Shown here piece after piece: positions 17,693 to 26,088 of a stretch of DNA of 64,000 bases (positions are counted from its first letter, which is position 1; every line of letters starts with the position of its first letter). The position numbers and the translations under genes are program-made. Source of the DNA: Gracilimonas sp040904925 (GTDB lineage Bacteria; Bacteroidota; Rhodothermia; Balneolales; Balneolaceae); NCBI GenBank assembly GCA_040904925.1, contig JBBDSP010000006.1, positions 1 to 64,000 of the forward strand, read 5' to 3'. The notes below the pieces were generated by a model that made no database searches, was not told where the DNA came from, and saw only the letters and a program-made list of their open reading frames with translations.

Positions 17693-18579
17693 CAGTTCAA
17701 TATAATACCAATGGAGAACAGTAATCCAAAAATAACCATAAATTGGGCCGTTCTTTCGAGCAGGGGATTAAGTTGTGCTTTATCTTCCTCAGTCCAGATC
17801 TTGTAAACATAATAGATGGCAAGCGGCAGGACAAGTAAAGGGAGGAAGATCCAAGCTCCATAATCCATCTGTACGGAAAAATGAGGGGGAATGACATAGG
17901 CTAAAAACACCATAAAAGTGTATTCTATTTTTAATACTCTTTCTCCAAATAATACCCCGAGGGTCTTTTTGCCGGATATTTTATCCTGTTCTACATCCCG
18001 TAAATTATTGACTACCAAAATATTCACACATAATGCACCTACTGCCAGTGATGCCCAGAAAGAACCTTCAGACCATTCCAAAGCATTTATATAATAAGTA
18101 GTCATAACGGCTACAATTCCAAAAAAAAGGAACACAAATACATCACCCAAACCATTGTAGCCGAGCGGAAAAGGCCCTCCTGTGTATAAAATTCCAAAAA
18201 GAAGGGAAAGCAGTCCAATAACGAGGATGATCCAGCCGGCTGACCAAACCAGGTATAAACCCAGAAAGAAAGCTAATGCCATGGTTAGGATAGTAGCATT
18301 CAGCATTTGTTGGGGAGTGATGAGTCCCGCTGCAGTCGCACGCCTGAATCCTATGCGCTCATCAGTGTCTGATCCTTTAACGAAATCAAAATAATCGTTG
18401 GCGAAATTGGTACCGATCTGAATCAGCATGGCACAAACTAGTGCAACTGTGGTATTCGTCCAGTTCAATATTTCTGATTCGAAAGCAAGGGAGGCACCAA
18501 CCATAACGGGCACGATGGCGGCGGCAAGTGTTTGAGGGCGGGCGGCTTCGATCCAAAGACTCAGTTTTGATGTACTCAA
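17692..18579 (-). CDS. menA: 1,4-Dihydroxy-2-naphthoate polyprenyltransferase
   Basis: 295 residues, integral membrane UbiA family with about eight or nine helices. The first prenyl-diphosphate site is NFANDYFDF (NDxxD type) near residue 60 followed by KGSDTDERIG; the second aspartate-rich loop is NNLRDVEQDKISGKKTLGV. It attaches the isoprenoid tail to DHNA and releases CO2, giving demethylmenaquinone at the inner membrane. It is first in the menA-menC-menE operon and is divergent from glnA. The final methyltransferase (MenG/UbiE) is not in the window. Confidence 0.93.
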   Translation of the reverse strand: MSTSKLSLWIEAARPQTLAAAIVPVMVGASLAFESEILNWTNTTVALVCAMLIQIGTNFANDYFDFVKGSDTDERIGFRRATAAGLITPQQMLNATILTMALAFFLGLYLVWSAGWIILVIGLLSLLFGILYTGGPFPLGYNGLGDVFVFLFFGIVAVMTTYYINALEWSEGSFWASLAVGALCVNILVVNNLRDVEQDKISGKKTLGVLFGERVLKIEYTFMVFLAYVIPPHFSVQMDYGAWIFLPLLVLPLAIYYVYKIWTEEDKAQLNPLLERTAQFMVIFGLLFSIGIILN

Positions 18580-18621
18580 CGAAAATTAATTTTGGTGAAT
18601 ATGTGTGGATAACTTCTATGC

Positions 18622-18651
18622 CGAAGATACTGCTTTTGTATATGGCTTAAA
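18622..18651 (-). promoter_or_regulatory. Possible menA promoter
   Basis: Read on the minus strand, TTT, 19 bases, TATCTTCG resembles the Bacteroidota TTG-N19-TAnnTTTG pattern (7 of 8 positions in the -7 box). It lies about 43 bases upstream of the menA start. Confidence 0.4.
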
Positions 18652-18788
18652 AAGTGAAGTGATGCTTGTTTAACAAAAAAATAAATTAAGCAAAAGTAGT
18701 ATTGGAAGCGGTTTTGATAAAAATAATTAAGGATAGAGATTGTACTTCCTATTTTAATTAATTGTTAAAAATTAATTATCTAAATAAA

Positions 18789-18820
18789 TTGAGTAAAACA
18801 ATAAAATAACTTTATATTTG
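18789..18820 (+). promoter_or_regulatory. Probable glnA promoter
   Basis: A perfect -7 box TATATTTG (18813-18820) has a TTG 21 bases upstream, slightly longer than the usual 19. It lies about 40 bases before the glnA ATG in a very AT-rich divergent spacer with menA. Confidence 0.5.
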
Positions 18821-18861
18821 GCTGTCATTTTTAATTAATAACTAAACTTTCTTAAAAAATC

Positions 18862-21036
18862 ATGGCCAAGGCGATTCAACGATATGATAATTTAGCTGCT
18901 GCACGGAACTTCCGTCCGGGTAAGAATGAAAATTCTACAATGGATATTCCGGAGATCTTCGGTCAGAATACTCTGACCCTTGATAAACTGGAAGAGCGAC
19001 TACCGAAGTCAGCGTGGAAAGATCTACAAAGAACGATAGATGAAGGACAAACACTAAACATTGATGTTGCAGATGCCGTGGCTCTGGCTATGAAAGACTG
19101 GGCTACCGAAAAAGGAGCTACACATTACACACATTGGTTTCAGCCGCTGACCGGTTCTACAGCTGAAAAGCATGACAGTTTTATCACTCCAAATCAGGGT
19201 GGTGGAGCAATGGCAGTTTTTTCTGGAAAAGATCTTATACAGGGTGAGCCTGATGCCTCGAGCTTTCCAAGTGGAGGATTAAGGCCCACATTTGAAGCTC
19301 GCGGTTATACGGCCTGGGATCCAACATCTCCGGCCTTTCTTGTGGAAAATCAAAAAGGAACGTATCTCTGTATTCCTACTGCTTTTGCTTCCTGGAAAGG
19401 AGAGGCGCTCGATCATAAAACACCATTGCTGCGTTCAAACGATGCATTGAATAAAGCATCAAAAGAGGCTTTGAAATTATTTGGAGTGGAATCAAAAAGA
19501 GTTGGTTCTACTGTTGGATGTGAGCAAGAGTATTTTCTGATCGATCAGGAATTTGTTTATCGCCGTCCTGATATTCTTACTTCAGGAAGGACCCTGGTTG
19601 GTGCAAAGCCTCCCCGTGGACAAGAACTCGATGATCATTATTTTGGCTCTATTCCAGAGCGTGTTCTTTCATTTATGCTGGACGCTGAAAAAGAATTGTA
19701 CAAGCTTGGCATTCCTGTTAAAACTCGTCACAACGAAGTGGCGCCAAGTCAGTATGAATTAGCTCCAATATTCGAATTGGCTAATGTTGCTGCCGATCAT
19801 CAGCAATTAACTATGATGATCCTCAAAAAAGTGGCAAAGAAATATGGTCTTGAATGTTTAATGCATGAAAAACCTTTTGACGGATTGAACGGAAGCGGAA
19901 AGCACCTGAACTGGTCTCTTTCTACAGCAGAGGGAGATAACTTATTGGAGCCGGGTGAAAGCCCGCACGAGAACATGAAGTTCTTATTCTTTTTTACGGC
20001 TGTGATGCTGGGGGTTTATCGCCATCAGGATCTGCTGAGAATTTCAGTAGCTCATGCCGGAAACGATCATCGCTTGGGAGCCAATGAAGCACCTCCTGCT
20101 ATTATTTCTTCCTTTATAGGTGATCAGCTTATGGATATTGTTGAACAGCTAATTAACGGCGGTGCGAAAAGTTCTAAACAGGGTGGTTTACTTGGATTGG
20201 GAACTCCTGTTTTACCTGACCTGCCTAAGCATGCCGGAGACCGTAATCGAACTTCACCGTTTGCTTTCACCGGAAACAAGTTTGAATTCCGAGCGCTGGG
20301 TTCAAGTCAGTCTCCGTCATTCCCGATCGTAGTGCTGAATACGGTTATAGCAGAAGCCATCGAAGATATGACGGCCGACCTCAAAAAGGCCAAGAAAGGA
20401 GAGTCGATCGAAAAAGCACTGGCAAGTGTACTCCGAAGCCGTCTGAAGGAATGTAAGCCTGTAATTTTTAATGGAGATGGTTATTCCGATGACTGGCAAA
20501 AAGAGGCCAAAAAACGTGGATTGCTGAATTTGAAAACAACTCCGGAAGCTATTCCATATCTCACCAAAAAAGAGAATGTAAAGCTGTTCAAGAAGTATAA
20601 GGTGTTAAATGAAAAAGAAGTTCATTCCCGAAAAGAGATCTGGACTGAGCAATACATCACCACCCGAACAATTGAAGTAGATACCATTGAGTCTATTGCC
20701 AAGACCATGATCTATCCCGCTACGGTGCGATATATCGGTGAGCTGGCAAGAGCAGTTGAAAAAGCTGATGGACTTGGACTTGAAAATTCCGGATCCAAAA
20801 CTATGCTTACCAAAGTGAATAACGAGCTGAACAAGCTGGGAGCGGCACTGGATACATTAGCTGATGTTCAGGCTAAAATGAAGTACAAGGATACTTCCGA
20901 ACATGCCGTTAAGGTTGAATCTGAAGTGCTTCCTGTGATGAAGGACATCCGTGACTCCATTGACTTCCTCGAACGATATGTAGCCGATGATTATTGGCCT
21001 CTGCCGGTTTATCGTGAGATGTTGTTCATCAAGTAA
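18862..21036 (+). CDS. glnA: Glutamine synthetase, type III
   Basis: 724 residues, the length of GSIII (about 700-730) rather than GSI or GSII. It contains the GSIII-type N-terminal segment IPEIFGQNTLTLDKLEERL, the glutamate-site residues in VGCEQEYFLID, and the long conserved block with RHNEVAPSQYELAPIFE and DGLNGSGKHLNWSL. The usual C-terminal helical extension is present. It makes glutamine from glutamate and ammonia with ATP in the cytosol. Monocistronic by appearance: it has its own promoter-like sequence and a strong terminator. No PII or ntr genes are seen nearby. Confidence 0.95.
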   Translation: MAKAIQRYDNLAAARNFRPGKNENSTMDIPEIFGQNTLTLDKLEERLPKSAWKDLQRTIDEGQTLNIDVADAVALAMKDWATEKGATHYTHWFQPLTGSTAEKHDSFITPNQGGGAMAVFSGKDLIQGEPDASSFPSGGLRPTFEARGYTAWDPTSPAFLVENQKGTYLCIPTAFASWKGEALDHKTPLLRSNDALNKASKEALKLFGVESKRVGSTVGCEQEYFLIDQEFVYRRPDILTSGRTLVGAKPPRGQELDDHYFGSIPERVLSFMLDAEKELYKLGIPVKTRHNEVAPSQYELAPIFELANVAADHQQLTMMILKKVAKKYGLECLMHEKPFDGLNGSGKHLNWSLSTAEGDNLLEPGESPHENMKFLFFFTAVMLGVYRHQDLLRISVAHAGNDHRLGANEAPPAIISSFIGDQLMDIVEQLINGGAKSSKQGGLLGLGTPVLPDLPKHAGDRNRTSPFAFTGNKFEFRALGSSQSPSFPIVVLNTVIAEAIEDMTADLKKAKKGESIEKALASVLRSRLKECKPVIFNGDGYSDDWQKEAKKRGLLNLKTTPEAIPYLTKKENVKLFKKYKVLNEKEVHSRKEIWTEQYITTRTIEVDTIESIAKTMIYPATVRYIGELARAVEKADGLGLENSGSKTMLTKVNNELNKLGAALDTLADVQAKMKYKDTSEHAVKVESEVLPVMKDIRDSIDFLERYVADDYWPLPVYREMLFIK

Positions 21037-21058
21037 GAACTACCAATTATTTATTTAC

Positions 21059-21091
21059 AAACCCTGTTTTCGAAAGGAAGCAGGGTTTTTT
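21059..21091 (+). terminator. Rho-independent terminator after glnA
   Basis: The stem AAACCCTG / CAGGGTTT encloses a 14-base loop and is followed by a T-run. It sits 22 bases after the glnA stop and 16 bases before the next start codon. Confidence 0.85.
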
Positions 21092-21106
21092 ACTTTAAAA
21101 GGAAAA

Positions 21107-21445
21107 ATGAAAGAAATTACCTGGAATGAATTTGAGCAAGTTGAACTGAGAGCAGGGACTATTACTGAAGTGAAGGAATTCCCTGAAGCTCGCAAACCAG
21201 CCTACAAACTTACCGTAGATTTTGGAGAAAAAATTGGAGTGAAAAGGTCATCGGCTCAGATTACTGAACTATATGAACCGGATGAATTGCTTGGCAAGCA
21301 GGTTATAGCTGTAGTTAATTTTCCTCCAAAGCAGATCGGCCCTTTTATGTCAGAATGTTTGGTAACCGGATTTCCCGATGAACAAGAAAGAGTGGTTCTG
21401 GCCGTTCCAGAAAAACCCGTAAAAAACGGAGCGAAACTATTTTGA
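21107..21445 (+). CDS. csaA: CsaA-like tRNA-binding domain protein
   Basis: 112 residues. It starts with ITWNEFEQVELRAGTITEV and contains LTVDFGEKIGVKRSSAQIT and KQVIAVVNFPPKQIGPFMSE, the OB-fold EMAP/tRNA-binding domain as found in CsaA and at the C-terminus of methionyl-tRNA synthetase. Family members bind tRNA and have been described as export-related chaperones. The ATG at 21107 is preferred: it follows GGA at a good distance and lies just after the glnA terminator, whereas the longer frame would run through that terminator and into glnA. Confidence 0.88.
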   Translation: MKEITWNEFEQVELRAGTITEVKEFPEARKPAYKLTVDFGEKIGVKRSSAQITELYEPDELLGKQVIAVVNFPPKQIGPFMSECLVTGFPDEQERVVLAVPEKPVKNGAKLF

Positions 21446-21506
21446 GAAATAAAGGTTTCATAACTTGTTGTTTCTTTACCAAAGAATGTAATTATCAAAT
21501 TAATTT

Positions 21507-21953
21507 ATGAAGAGCTTTATTAGCACGTTTGTCTTTTTAATTGTGGCTTTACCACTATTAGCTCAGGAGATTTCCTATCCAGAAAATGAGCGCTCTGCTT
21601 TTAAACTTGTGATAGAAGGAATCGAAGAGGAGAGGGGAGAGATCCGTATTGCTGTTTTTGATTCGGAAGAGGCTTACAAAAGGAAAGAGGAGCCGCTTCA
21701 TGCCGTAGTACTTCCTGTTAAAGGGAAGTCTTTGATCTGGAACGAAGAAGAATTACCCTTTGGAAACTATGCAATAGCAGTTTACCATGATAAAAACACG
21801 AACGGTGAATTGGATTCCAATTTGCTGGGAATTCCCAAAGAAGCCTATGGATTTTCGAATGATGCCCGTGGCAGATTTGGCCCGGCATCATGGGGGAATG
21901 CTCATTTTCAGATCTCATCAGAAACATACAGCATGACCATTCAGATCAAATAG
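21507..21953 (+). CDS. Secreted DUF2141 protein
   Basis: 148 residues with a signal peptide ending near Ala-Gln at residues 19-20. The mature part is a beta-rich DUF2141 domain: VIEGIEEERGEIRIAVFDSE, then LPFGNYAIAVYHDKNTNGEL and the conserved GIPKEAYGFSNDARGRFGP. The HDKNxNGELD portion looks like a calcium-type acidic loop. Found in the envelope of many Bacteroidota-like bacteria; biochemical role unknown. Confidence 0.85.
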   Translation: MKSFISTFVFLIVALPLLAQEISYPENERSAFKLVIEGIEEERGEIRIAVFDSEEAYKRKEEPLHAVVLPVKGKSLIWNEEELPFGNYAIAVYHDKNTNGELDSNLLGIPKEAYGFSNDARGRFGPASWGNAHFQISSETYSMTIQIK

Positions 21954-22036
21954 CAAAACTCCGTTGGTCATAGATTTGTAAGAATCTTTCTGTTTGCACA
22001 TATTCTCCCTTCACTTCTAACAAAACGGAGATACAA

Positions 22037-22294
22037 ATGGAACATGTACAAGGGGAAACTGCACCGGTAATGAGTTTAAAAGACTGGGTTATTTCGGTAC
22101 TCATTTCTTTTATACCAATGGTAGGATTTATTATGCTGTTGGTATGGTCATTCAGTGACAGCACCAATCCAAATAAAAAGAACTGGGCAAAAGCCACACT
22201 AATTATATTTGCAGCATTCTTTGTGCTTTATCTCATTTTCGCTTTCGTATTTATGGGAGCAATAATGTCATCGGGCGGATTTGATTCTATGTGA
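22037..22294 (+). CDS. Small membrane protein, two transmembrane segments
   Basis: 85 residues. Two hydrophobic helices, about residues 17-36 (VISVLISFIPMVGFIMLLVW) and 53-76, are joined by a polar loop containing DSTNPNKKNWAKA. The loop and second helix recall small Bacteroidota membrane proteins with an 'NKKNWARA' motif. A terminator follows at once. Function unknown. Confidence 0.75.
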   Translation: MEHVQGETAPVMSLKDWVISVLISFIPMVGFIMLLVWSFSDSTNPNKKNWAKATLIIFAAFFVLYLIFAFVFMGAIMSSGGFDSM

Positions 22295-22316
22295 TCAGCC
22301 AATAGGAATAATCATG

Positions 22317-22349
22317 AAAGCCTTGTTCAATTTGAATGAGGCTTTTTTT
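22317..22349 (+). terminator. Rho-independent terminator
   Basis: AAAGCCT pairs with AGGCTTT, with a further TTCAA/TTGAA pairing inside the loop, followed by seven Ts on the plus strand. It ends the small membrane protein gene, with the GNAT gene converging from the right. Confidence 0.8.
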
Positions 22350-22360
22350 GTAGATAAGGC

Positions 22361-22639
22361 TTACAATACATCCTGAAACTCAGGTGTTTTTTGCATGATG
22401 GCTTTTGCAAAAGGGCAAAGAGGCATGATCTTAAGATTATTTTTCCTGGCAAACTCCACACCTTTCTGTACTAATTGCTTGCCGAAGCCCTTGCCCCGCC
22501 CCTCATCCGAAACCTCAGTATGGTCGATGATGATCATGCTTTCTCCTGCCTTGGAGTAGGTCATTTCAGCAACCCGCTTGCCATCCTTTTCAATAAAAAA
22601 CTCACCTTTAGTTTCAGTAGATTTGTGTTGGATTTCCAT
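22361..22639 (-). CDS. Small GNAT N-acetyltransferase (YjdJ/NATD1 type)
   Basis: 92 residues. The acetyl-CoA binding motif DEGRGKGFGKQLVQKGVEFA and the C-terminal LKIMPLCPFAKAIMQKTPEF are characteristic of the short GCN5-related family PF14542. Members are single-domain cytosolic proteins with poorly known substrates. It stands alone on the minus strand. Confidence 0.85.
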   Translation of the reverse strand: MEIQHKSTETKGEFFIEKDGKRVAEMTYSKAGESMIIIDHTEVSDEGRGKGFGKQLVQKGVEFARKNNLKIMPLCPFAKAIMQKTPEFQDVL

Positions 22640-22693
22640 TAGAAATGCTCCTTTTACATGGTTCTAGTATCGTTTGAAAAAGAAAGTACCTTT

Positions 22694-22721
22694 TAACGAA
22701 TAACGAATAACGAATAACGAA
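22694..22721. repeat. Four tandem copies of TAACGAA
   Basis: Perfect 7-bp tandem repeat, four units, abutting the menB stop codon. It matches the degenerate heptads that abut the menE stop at 15085-15124. Confidence 0.85.
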
Positions 22722-23558
22722 TTAAGAAGGAGACCGGTCAAATTTATCCCAGTTGGGCTTGCGCTTTTCAAGGAAGGCATTCCGACCTTCTTCGGCTTCG
22801 TCGGTCATATAAGCCAACCTGGTAGCCTCTCCGGCAAATATCTGTTGGCCAACCATACCATCATCAATGGCGTTCAGTGCAAACTTAGCCATTTTGGTAG
22901 CGGTAGGACTTTTTGTTAAGATCTCCTGTGCCCATTCATAGGCTACATTTTCTAATTCATTATGTGGAACTACCTTATTGACCATTCCCATTTCAAAGGC
23001 TTCCCGGGCAGAGTAATTAGCTCCCAGGAAGAAGATCTCACGAGCTCGTTTTTGACCAACCTGCCGGGCGAGGAGCGCAGATCCGAATCCACCGTCAAAG
23101 CTGGCCACATCGGTATCGGTTTGTTTAAAAATGGCATGTTCTTTACTGGCAAGGGTGAGGTCACAAACCACATGCAAACTGTGTCCTCCACCAACAGCCC
23201 AACCGGGCACAACAGCGATAACTACTTTTGGCATGAACCGGATAAGTCGCTGCACCTCCAGAATATTTAACCGGGCAATACCGTCATCAGCTTTGTAACC
23301 GGTTTTGGAACGTACATTTTGATCCCCACCTGAACAAAATGCCCATTTCCCATCTTTAGGAGAAGGACCTTCACCACTTAGAAGTACCACTCCAATATCG
23401 TTGTCTTCTTTTGCATCACTCAGGGCTTCGTACAATTCAAAGACAGTTTTAGGTCTAAATGCATTTCGGATCTTCGGCCGGTTAAATGCAATTCGCGCTA
23501 CACCATTAGACTTTTTATAGGTGATATCTTCGTAGTCTTTAACCGTTTCCCAGTTCAT
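22722..23558 (-). CDS. menB: 1,4-Dihydroxy-2-naphthoyl-CoA synthase
   Basis: 278 residues, crotonase fold. Oxyanion-hole and active-site pieces are FCSGGDQNVRSKTGY and PGWAVGGGHSLHVVCDLT, and the FKQTDTDVASFDGGFGS loop is specific for MenB rather than other enoyl-CoA hydratases. It cyclises OSB-CoA to DHNA-CoA. It is the last gene of the menF-menD-menH-menB operon, starting 2 bases after menH. Confidence 0.96.
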   Translation of the reverse strand: MNWETVKDYEDITYKKSNGVARIAFNRPKIRNAFRPKTVFELYEALSDAKEDNDIGVVLLSGEGPSPKDGKWAFCSGGDQNVRSKTGYKADDGIARLNILEVQRLIRFMPKVVIAVVPGWAVGGGHSLHVVCDLTLASKEHAIFKQTDTDVASFDGGFGSALLARQVGQKRAREIFFLGANYSAREAFEMGMVNKVVPHNELENVAYEWAQEILTKSPTATKMAKFALNAIDDGMVGQQIFAGEATRLAYMTDEAEEGRNAFLEKRKPNWDKFDRSPS

Positions 23559-23560
23559 GA

Positions 23561-24376
23561 TTAACTAAGTTTTTGAATGAAAGATTTTAGATGAGAGATC
23601 AGGATCTCGGGCTGTTCCAAATGTACGCGATGACCGGCGTTTTTAACAGTGTGAAGTTGAGCATCCGGCAATTCTTTTTCCATCTGCCGGTTAAGGTGTA
23701 GGAATTTGGAATCTTTTTCTCCGACAGTTAGCTGAACGGGGATAACGATCTCTGACAATCGATCCCTCACACACGGCATGGTACCGGTTCCAAATCCTTG
23801 AAGACTGTTTGCCAGCCAAAATGGATTCTGCTGCTCTTGTATGGCTTCAGCTGAAGCAAGTAATTCTTCATTTGCTGTTGAGGACTCAAAAAGAGGCATT
23901 TTCTTCCAGTCGTTCAGGAATCCCTTAAAATTGCCGAGGATTGCATCCGACCTGCGGGCATCCAAAGCCTGCCGAGCCTGCCGTTCCGCTTCACCTTCGA
24001 TCCCAAATGTACTGCTTTCGAGTATAAGTCCTGAACAAAGGTCTTGTCGGTGTAATGCCAGCTGTAGGGCTAAGCGGCCTCCCATGCTATATCCATAAAG
24101 AAAAAGAGGCAGTTGAAATTGCTCACTTATCAATTTGGTCAGATCAGCGATCTGCTCTTTAGCAGAAAAACGGTAGTGAAGTTCAGCCCCCTCAGTTTCA
24201 CCGTGTCCCAAAAGATCGATAGTGGTGGGATTACAGAATTCTTTCAAGCCGGAGAGCAGGTGCTCAAAGTTTTTTCCACTTCCCATAAATCCATGAAGTA
24301 AAACGAGGTAAGGTAACTTTTCTTTTTGCTGATGAACTTCATAATGATAAGAAATTCCGCGAACGCGAATGTTCAT
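23561..24376 (-). CDS. menH: SHCHC synthase (MenH-like alpha/beta hydrolase)
   Basis: 271 residues. LLHGFMGSGKNFEHLL supplies the oxyanion region, LYGYSMGGRLALQLAL the nucleophile serine, TVGEKDSKF the acid and NAGHRVHLEQP the histidine. In the pathway it releases pyruvate from SEPHCHC to give SHCHC. Hydrolase sequence alone is not specific, but it overlaps menD by 4 bases and is followed by menB, which fixes the call. Confidence 0.9.
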   Translation of the reverse strand: MNIRVRGISYHYEVHQQKEKLPYLVLLHGFMGSGKNFEHLLSGLKEFCNPTTIDLLGHGETEGAELHYRFSAKEQIADLTKLISEQFQLPLFLYGYSMGGRLALQLALHRQDLCSGLILESSTFGIEGEAERQARQALDARRSDAILGNFKGFLNDWKKMPLFESSTANEELLASAEAIQEQQNPFWLANSLQGFGTGTMPCVRDRLSEIVIPVQLTVGEKDSKFLHLNRQMEKELPDAQLHTVKNAGHRVHLEQPEILISHLKSFIQKLS

Positions 24377-26088
24377 GAGAGTGAGTTCAATTTAAAATCC
24401 CAAAGCGCGTGACGTTGTTCCATCGATTCATCAGCACCGGTTATACATTCCATAACATGCACCCCTTTTTTCTCAATGAGTGTATCAAAGGTAGAAATAA
24501 TTTGTTCCGGTCTTGAAACTAAAGTATGGTCAATATTATGTGCACGGCATAGGGCAGCTATTTTAGCTTTCTGGGGTGTTTCAAAATAGCCGGTATATTT
24601 GTCCTTGATCTTGTGAACCGGTAACATTCTGAAAATGGTACCACCACCATTATTCAACACTACAATTACCAATGGTTGATTGACTTCCTTGGCTAATAAA
24701 AGACCATTGGTATCATGTAAAAAAGCAATGTCACCTATCATCAATATTCCCGGCTTATCACAGGAAACACTCAGTCCTACAGCCGTTGATATTACCCCAT
24801 CAATGCCGGCGGCTCCACGATTTACATACATTTCCTTGCCGTCAAACTCTCCAAAAAGAGACATATCACGAACCGGAAATGAGTTGGAAAGCATTACAAA
24901 AGATTTTTTAGGTTGTGTTTCTGTGATCTTTGAAAAAACGTACCCATCAGTAATTGGAGTAGAAGGGTGCAGGTGATCCTCTCTGAATACCTTGAAATCC
25001 TTTTCCGTTTTTTTCCACTTCTTGAGCCAGCCCTTATCAGCTGAACCGGTTATTTCGGGAATGTTAAGTGGAGCATCAAGCCTTATTTGTTTGTGAGAGC
25101 TAAGACTGCCGTCGATCCATAGGTTCGGATTCATAAAACTTATTTGCATTACCTCAGAAGAGCGATCCAAATATTGATTCACAGCTTTGCTGACCGGCTG
25201 ATGACCAAATCTCAAAATAAGATCAGCTTCTAATTCATCCTGGTTTTTAGGAAGTTTAAGAAAACCCTCAAAACCCTGAATAGTATGTCGGGAAGTTGGA
25301 ATCTTTGATCCCGGTTCGGCAATTATAGGTGCTTCTAAAGCTCTGGCAAGCGGGGTAATAAAATCTAAATGATCAGCAGGAGAAGTGGGCCCGACAATGA
25401 TCAATGGTTTTTCAGCTGAGATTATATCCGACCAAAAAATTTCACCCATTTTAATAACACCGGGTTCCTTTGCGTATTTGGGAGATAACTTCCGCGAGCG
25501 CTTTTCATTTTCAAACTCCACTTGTTTCAGGAACTTGATATCCGGTTCAAATGGTTTCGAAAAGGGAAAATTCAGATGAGCTACTCCGTTTTTTTCTACT
25601 GCTTGCTGTACCGCCTGCGCAGCAGCAAGCTTAAGTCTTTTTTGACTTCTGTCGTGTGTATCAGGCTCACCTGTATCGTGAAAGAAAACCGTATAATTAC
25701 CAAAGATCTTTAACTGATCGATGGTTTGTGAGGCTCCAAGTCCTCGATAATGGGCAGGACGATCTGCACTTAAAATAATGAGTGGTGTGCCTGATTGTGA
25801 AGCTTCAATAACTGCCGGAAAGTAGTTAGCCAGTGCCGTACCTGAGGTGCAAACCAAAGCTGCCGGTTTTCCGGTAGCTTTTGCCAAACCAAGTGCCATG
25901 AATGCGGCTGAACGTTCATCAATACCAATATGCTTTGTGAATCCCGAATGAGCTGAAAAAGCCAAAGTCAGTGAGGTGGAACGTGATCCCGGAGAAATAA
26001 CTACATGTTGAACGCCTTCTTCAAACAAGGAGCGTACAAAAAGTGTGCTCCAGTAAAAAGCTACGTTCTGAGGTTCATTTTCTTGCAT
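24373..26088 (-). CDS. menD: SEPHCHC synthase (thiamine diphosphate enzyme)
   Basis: 571 residues. The N-terminal pyrimidine-binding domain has HVVISPGSRSTSLTLAF, GIDERSAAFMALGLAKATGK (catalytic Glu) and CTSGTALANYFPAVIEA. The C-terminal ThDP/Mg site is around GDIAFLHDTNGLLLAKE. It joins 2-oxoglutarate-derived succinyl semialdehyde to isochorismate. It overlaps the end of menF by 14 bases, suggesting coupled translation. Confidence 0.95.
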   Translation of the reverse strand: MQENEPQNVAFYWSTLFVRSLFEEGVQHVVISPGSRSTSLTLAFSAHSGFTKHIGIDERSAAFMALGLAKATGKPAALVCTSGTALANYFPAVIEASQSGTPLIILSADRPAHYRGLGASQTIDQLKIFGNYTVFFHDTGEPDTHDRSQKRLKLAAAQAVQQAVEKNGVAHLNFPFSKPFEPDIKFLKQVEFENEKRSRKLSPKYAKEPGVIKMGEIFWSDIISAEKPLIIVGPTSPADHLDFITPLARALEAPIIAEPGSKIPTSRHTIQGFEGFLKLPKNQDELEADLILRFGHQPVSKAVNQYLDRSSEVMQISFMNPNLWIDGSLSSHKQIRLDAPLNIPEITGSADKGWLKKWKKTEKDFKVFREDHLHPSTPITDGYVFSKITETQPKKSFVMLSNSFPVRDMSLFGEFDGKEMYVNRGAAGIDGVISTAVGLSVSCDKPGILMIGDIAFLHDTNGLLLAKEVNQPLVIVVLNNGGGTIFRMLPVHKIKDKYTGYFETPQKAKIAALCRAHNIDHTLVSRPEQIISTFDTLIEKKGVHVMECITGADESMEQRHALWDFKLNSLS

